Of a stretch of 64,000 bases of DNA, positions 62,930 through 64,000 are shown one piece after another. This stretch comes from Halichondria panicea (Eukaryota > Porifera > Demospongiae > Suberitida > Halichondriidae), in assembly GCF_963675165.1 (NCBI RefSeq), contig NC_087378.1:6381205-6445204 (forward strand). Reading direction: 5' to 3'. Position numbers and translations under genes: made by a program. Every line of letters begins with the position of its first letter. Position 1 is the stretch's first letter. The notes under the pieces are model-generated. The model was not told where the DNA came from, did no database searches, and worked only from the letters and a program-made list of their open reading frames with translations.

Positions 62930-63813
62930 TCAATAGTGAATAATATTGTCAATGGCGAAATATGTTGACAATGATGTAATGTGATTGTCAATAATTGTGT
63001 TACCTATTGTCAATGATTATCCGATTCATTGTCAATAACTATCGTCATGTTTGTCAATAATTGGGTGCCTATTGTCAATAAACTATCGTGATGTTGTCAA
63101 TAATTGGGTTGCCTGTTGTCAATGATTATCTGATTCATTGTCAATAATATCGTCATGTTTGTCAATAATTGTTGGAATTATTGTCAATAATTATCATCAT
63201 TATTGTCAATGATTGTTCAAAGTATTGCCAATAATTATTCACCCGTTTTTATTCGATGTCCCTGCTCCATTCCGGAATGGGTCACCATATTTTACTGCGC
63301 ATGCGCATGAACTACCAAGAGCCACGTGGCAGGAGTTGACTCACTGTACACGTACACAAAAAGACCAGAGATTAAAGACTTACTGCAATTAACTCACGAC
63401 CTCCCCAGAACACGTACTGCAGGAAGCTTTAGCAAGGGTCTTGAAGTCGAATGGCAGCCAACGAGCAGGAAGCTTACTATGTACATAGCTAGCTGGCCTA
63501 GTGTAGTATAATTTAATTTATATATATCAGAGTTATTTTACCTGAGCTTCCTGCTCGTTGGCTGCCATTCGACTTCAAGACCCTTGCTAAAGCTTCCTGC
63601 AGTACGTGTTCTGGGGAGGTCGTGAGTTAATTGCGGTAAGTCTTTAAAGTTCATGCGCATGCGCAGTAAAATATGGTGACCCATTCCGGAATGGAGCAGG
63701 GACATCGAATAAAAACGGGTGAATAATTATTGGCAATACTTTGAACAATCATTGACAATAAATGATGATAATTATTGACAATAAAATTGAGCAATCATTG
63801 ACAATAATGATGA
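62930..63813. repeat. Large foldback inverted repeat with TTGTCAATAA arms
   Basis: The left arm (about 63170-63474) and the right arm (63545-63813) are reverse complements over stretches such as GCTCCATTCCGGAATGGGTC, CTGCGCATGCGCATGAAC and TCTTGAAGTCGAATGGCAGC. The spacer is about 70 bp. The left arm has an extra segment of about 63 bp after GCGCATGAAC that the right lacks. Outward, the left side continues as many TTGTCAATAATT-type repeats from about 62945. No protein is coded. Confidence 0.85.
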
Positions 63814-63815
63814 TA

Positions 63816-64000
63816 CAGTTGAGCCTCGGTTATCCGAATCCCGGTTATCCGAATCCTCGATTATCCGAATGCTAGAGCATAGTGCAATCTGAGCATGCGC
63901 AGTAGGAAATTGCCCACGTGGCTGGCAAAAAGAAGGGTTTGATTATCCGAATATTTCACTTACCCGAATGGGCCCGGGGACAAAGGTGTTCGGATAACCG
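63816..64000. mobile_element. pogo/Tigger-like MITE, cut by the window end
   Basis: Begins CAGTTGAGCCTCGGTTATCC after a TA (63814-63815), with GGTTATCCGAAT and GATTATCCGAAT repeated, and ends at the window edge in GTGTTCGGATAACCG, the start of the opposite terminal repeat. The ends are typical of Tc1/mariner pogo-Tigger derivatives. Confidence 0.75.

Noticed and set aside
63326-63511. 61-codon ORF in the foldback arm
   Set aside because: It lies in inverted-repeat DNA and has no domain or splice support.

Overview
The window looks like nuclear DNA of a sponge, probably a demosponge such as Amphimedon (my inference). Genes are close together, have many short GT-AG introns of about 50-300 bp, and animal-specific families (FAM184A, TMEM127, ZDHHC16, MRPS26) sit beside AT-rich, transposon-rich intergenic DNA. 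Nothing looks prokaryotic, viral or organellar. Exon models were built by hand from splice sites, phase continuity and paralogue comparison.

Region 1 (about 1-12.1 kb) is an ordinary gene cluster: an unrecognised membrane-protein gene (-), MGMT DNA repair methyltransferase (+), mitochondrial ribosomal protein S26 (-), a TMEM127-like protein (-) and a 14-exon FAM184A-like coiled-coil gene (+). Two of the gene pairs are divergent with very short shared promoters.

Region 2 (about 12.4-61.6 kb) is a tandem array of four paralogous genes for an unusual protein: PH domain, Btk-type zinc motif, linker, WD40-like propeller, ZU5 domain, UPA-like segment, then an unrecognised helical C-terminal domain. 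Unit 1 (14.1-29.1 kb) is split in coding exon 2 by a 9.8-kb piggyBac composite. Unit 2 (36.0-41.2 kb) is intact and nearly identical to the rest of unit 1 at a fixed offset of 12,107 bp; it arose by unequal crossover inside exon 1. Unit 3 (48.1-54.1 kb) is a mosaic pseudogene that lost the propeller exons and took in a foldback element and a 5'-truncated non-LTR retrotransposon. Unit 4 (55.2-61.6 kb) is an intact, older paralogue with the same plan.

The piggyBac composite (14.4-24.2 kb) holds two tandem 4.4-kb modules on the minus strand. Each codes for an apparently intact two-exon piggyBac transposase whose 2.5-kb intron is almost filled by a minisatellite of about 155-170 bp with variable poly-G tracts.

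Region 3 (61.7-64.0 kb) holds the last three exons of a ZDHHC16-like palmitoyltransferase (-), then tandem repeats, a large foldback inverted repeat and the start of a pogo/Tigger-like MITE cut by the window edge. I found no rRNA or CRISPR array, and saw no tRNA by eye.
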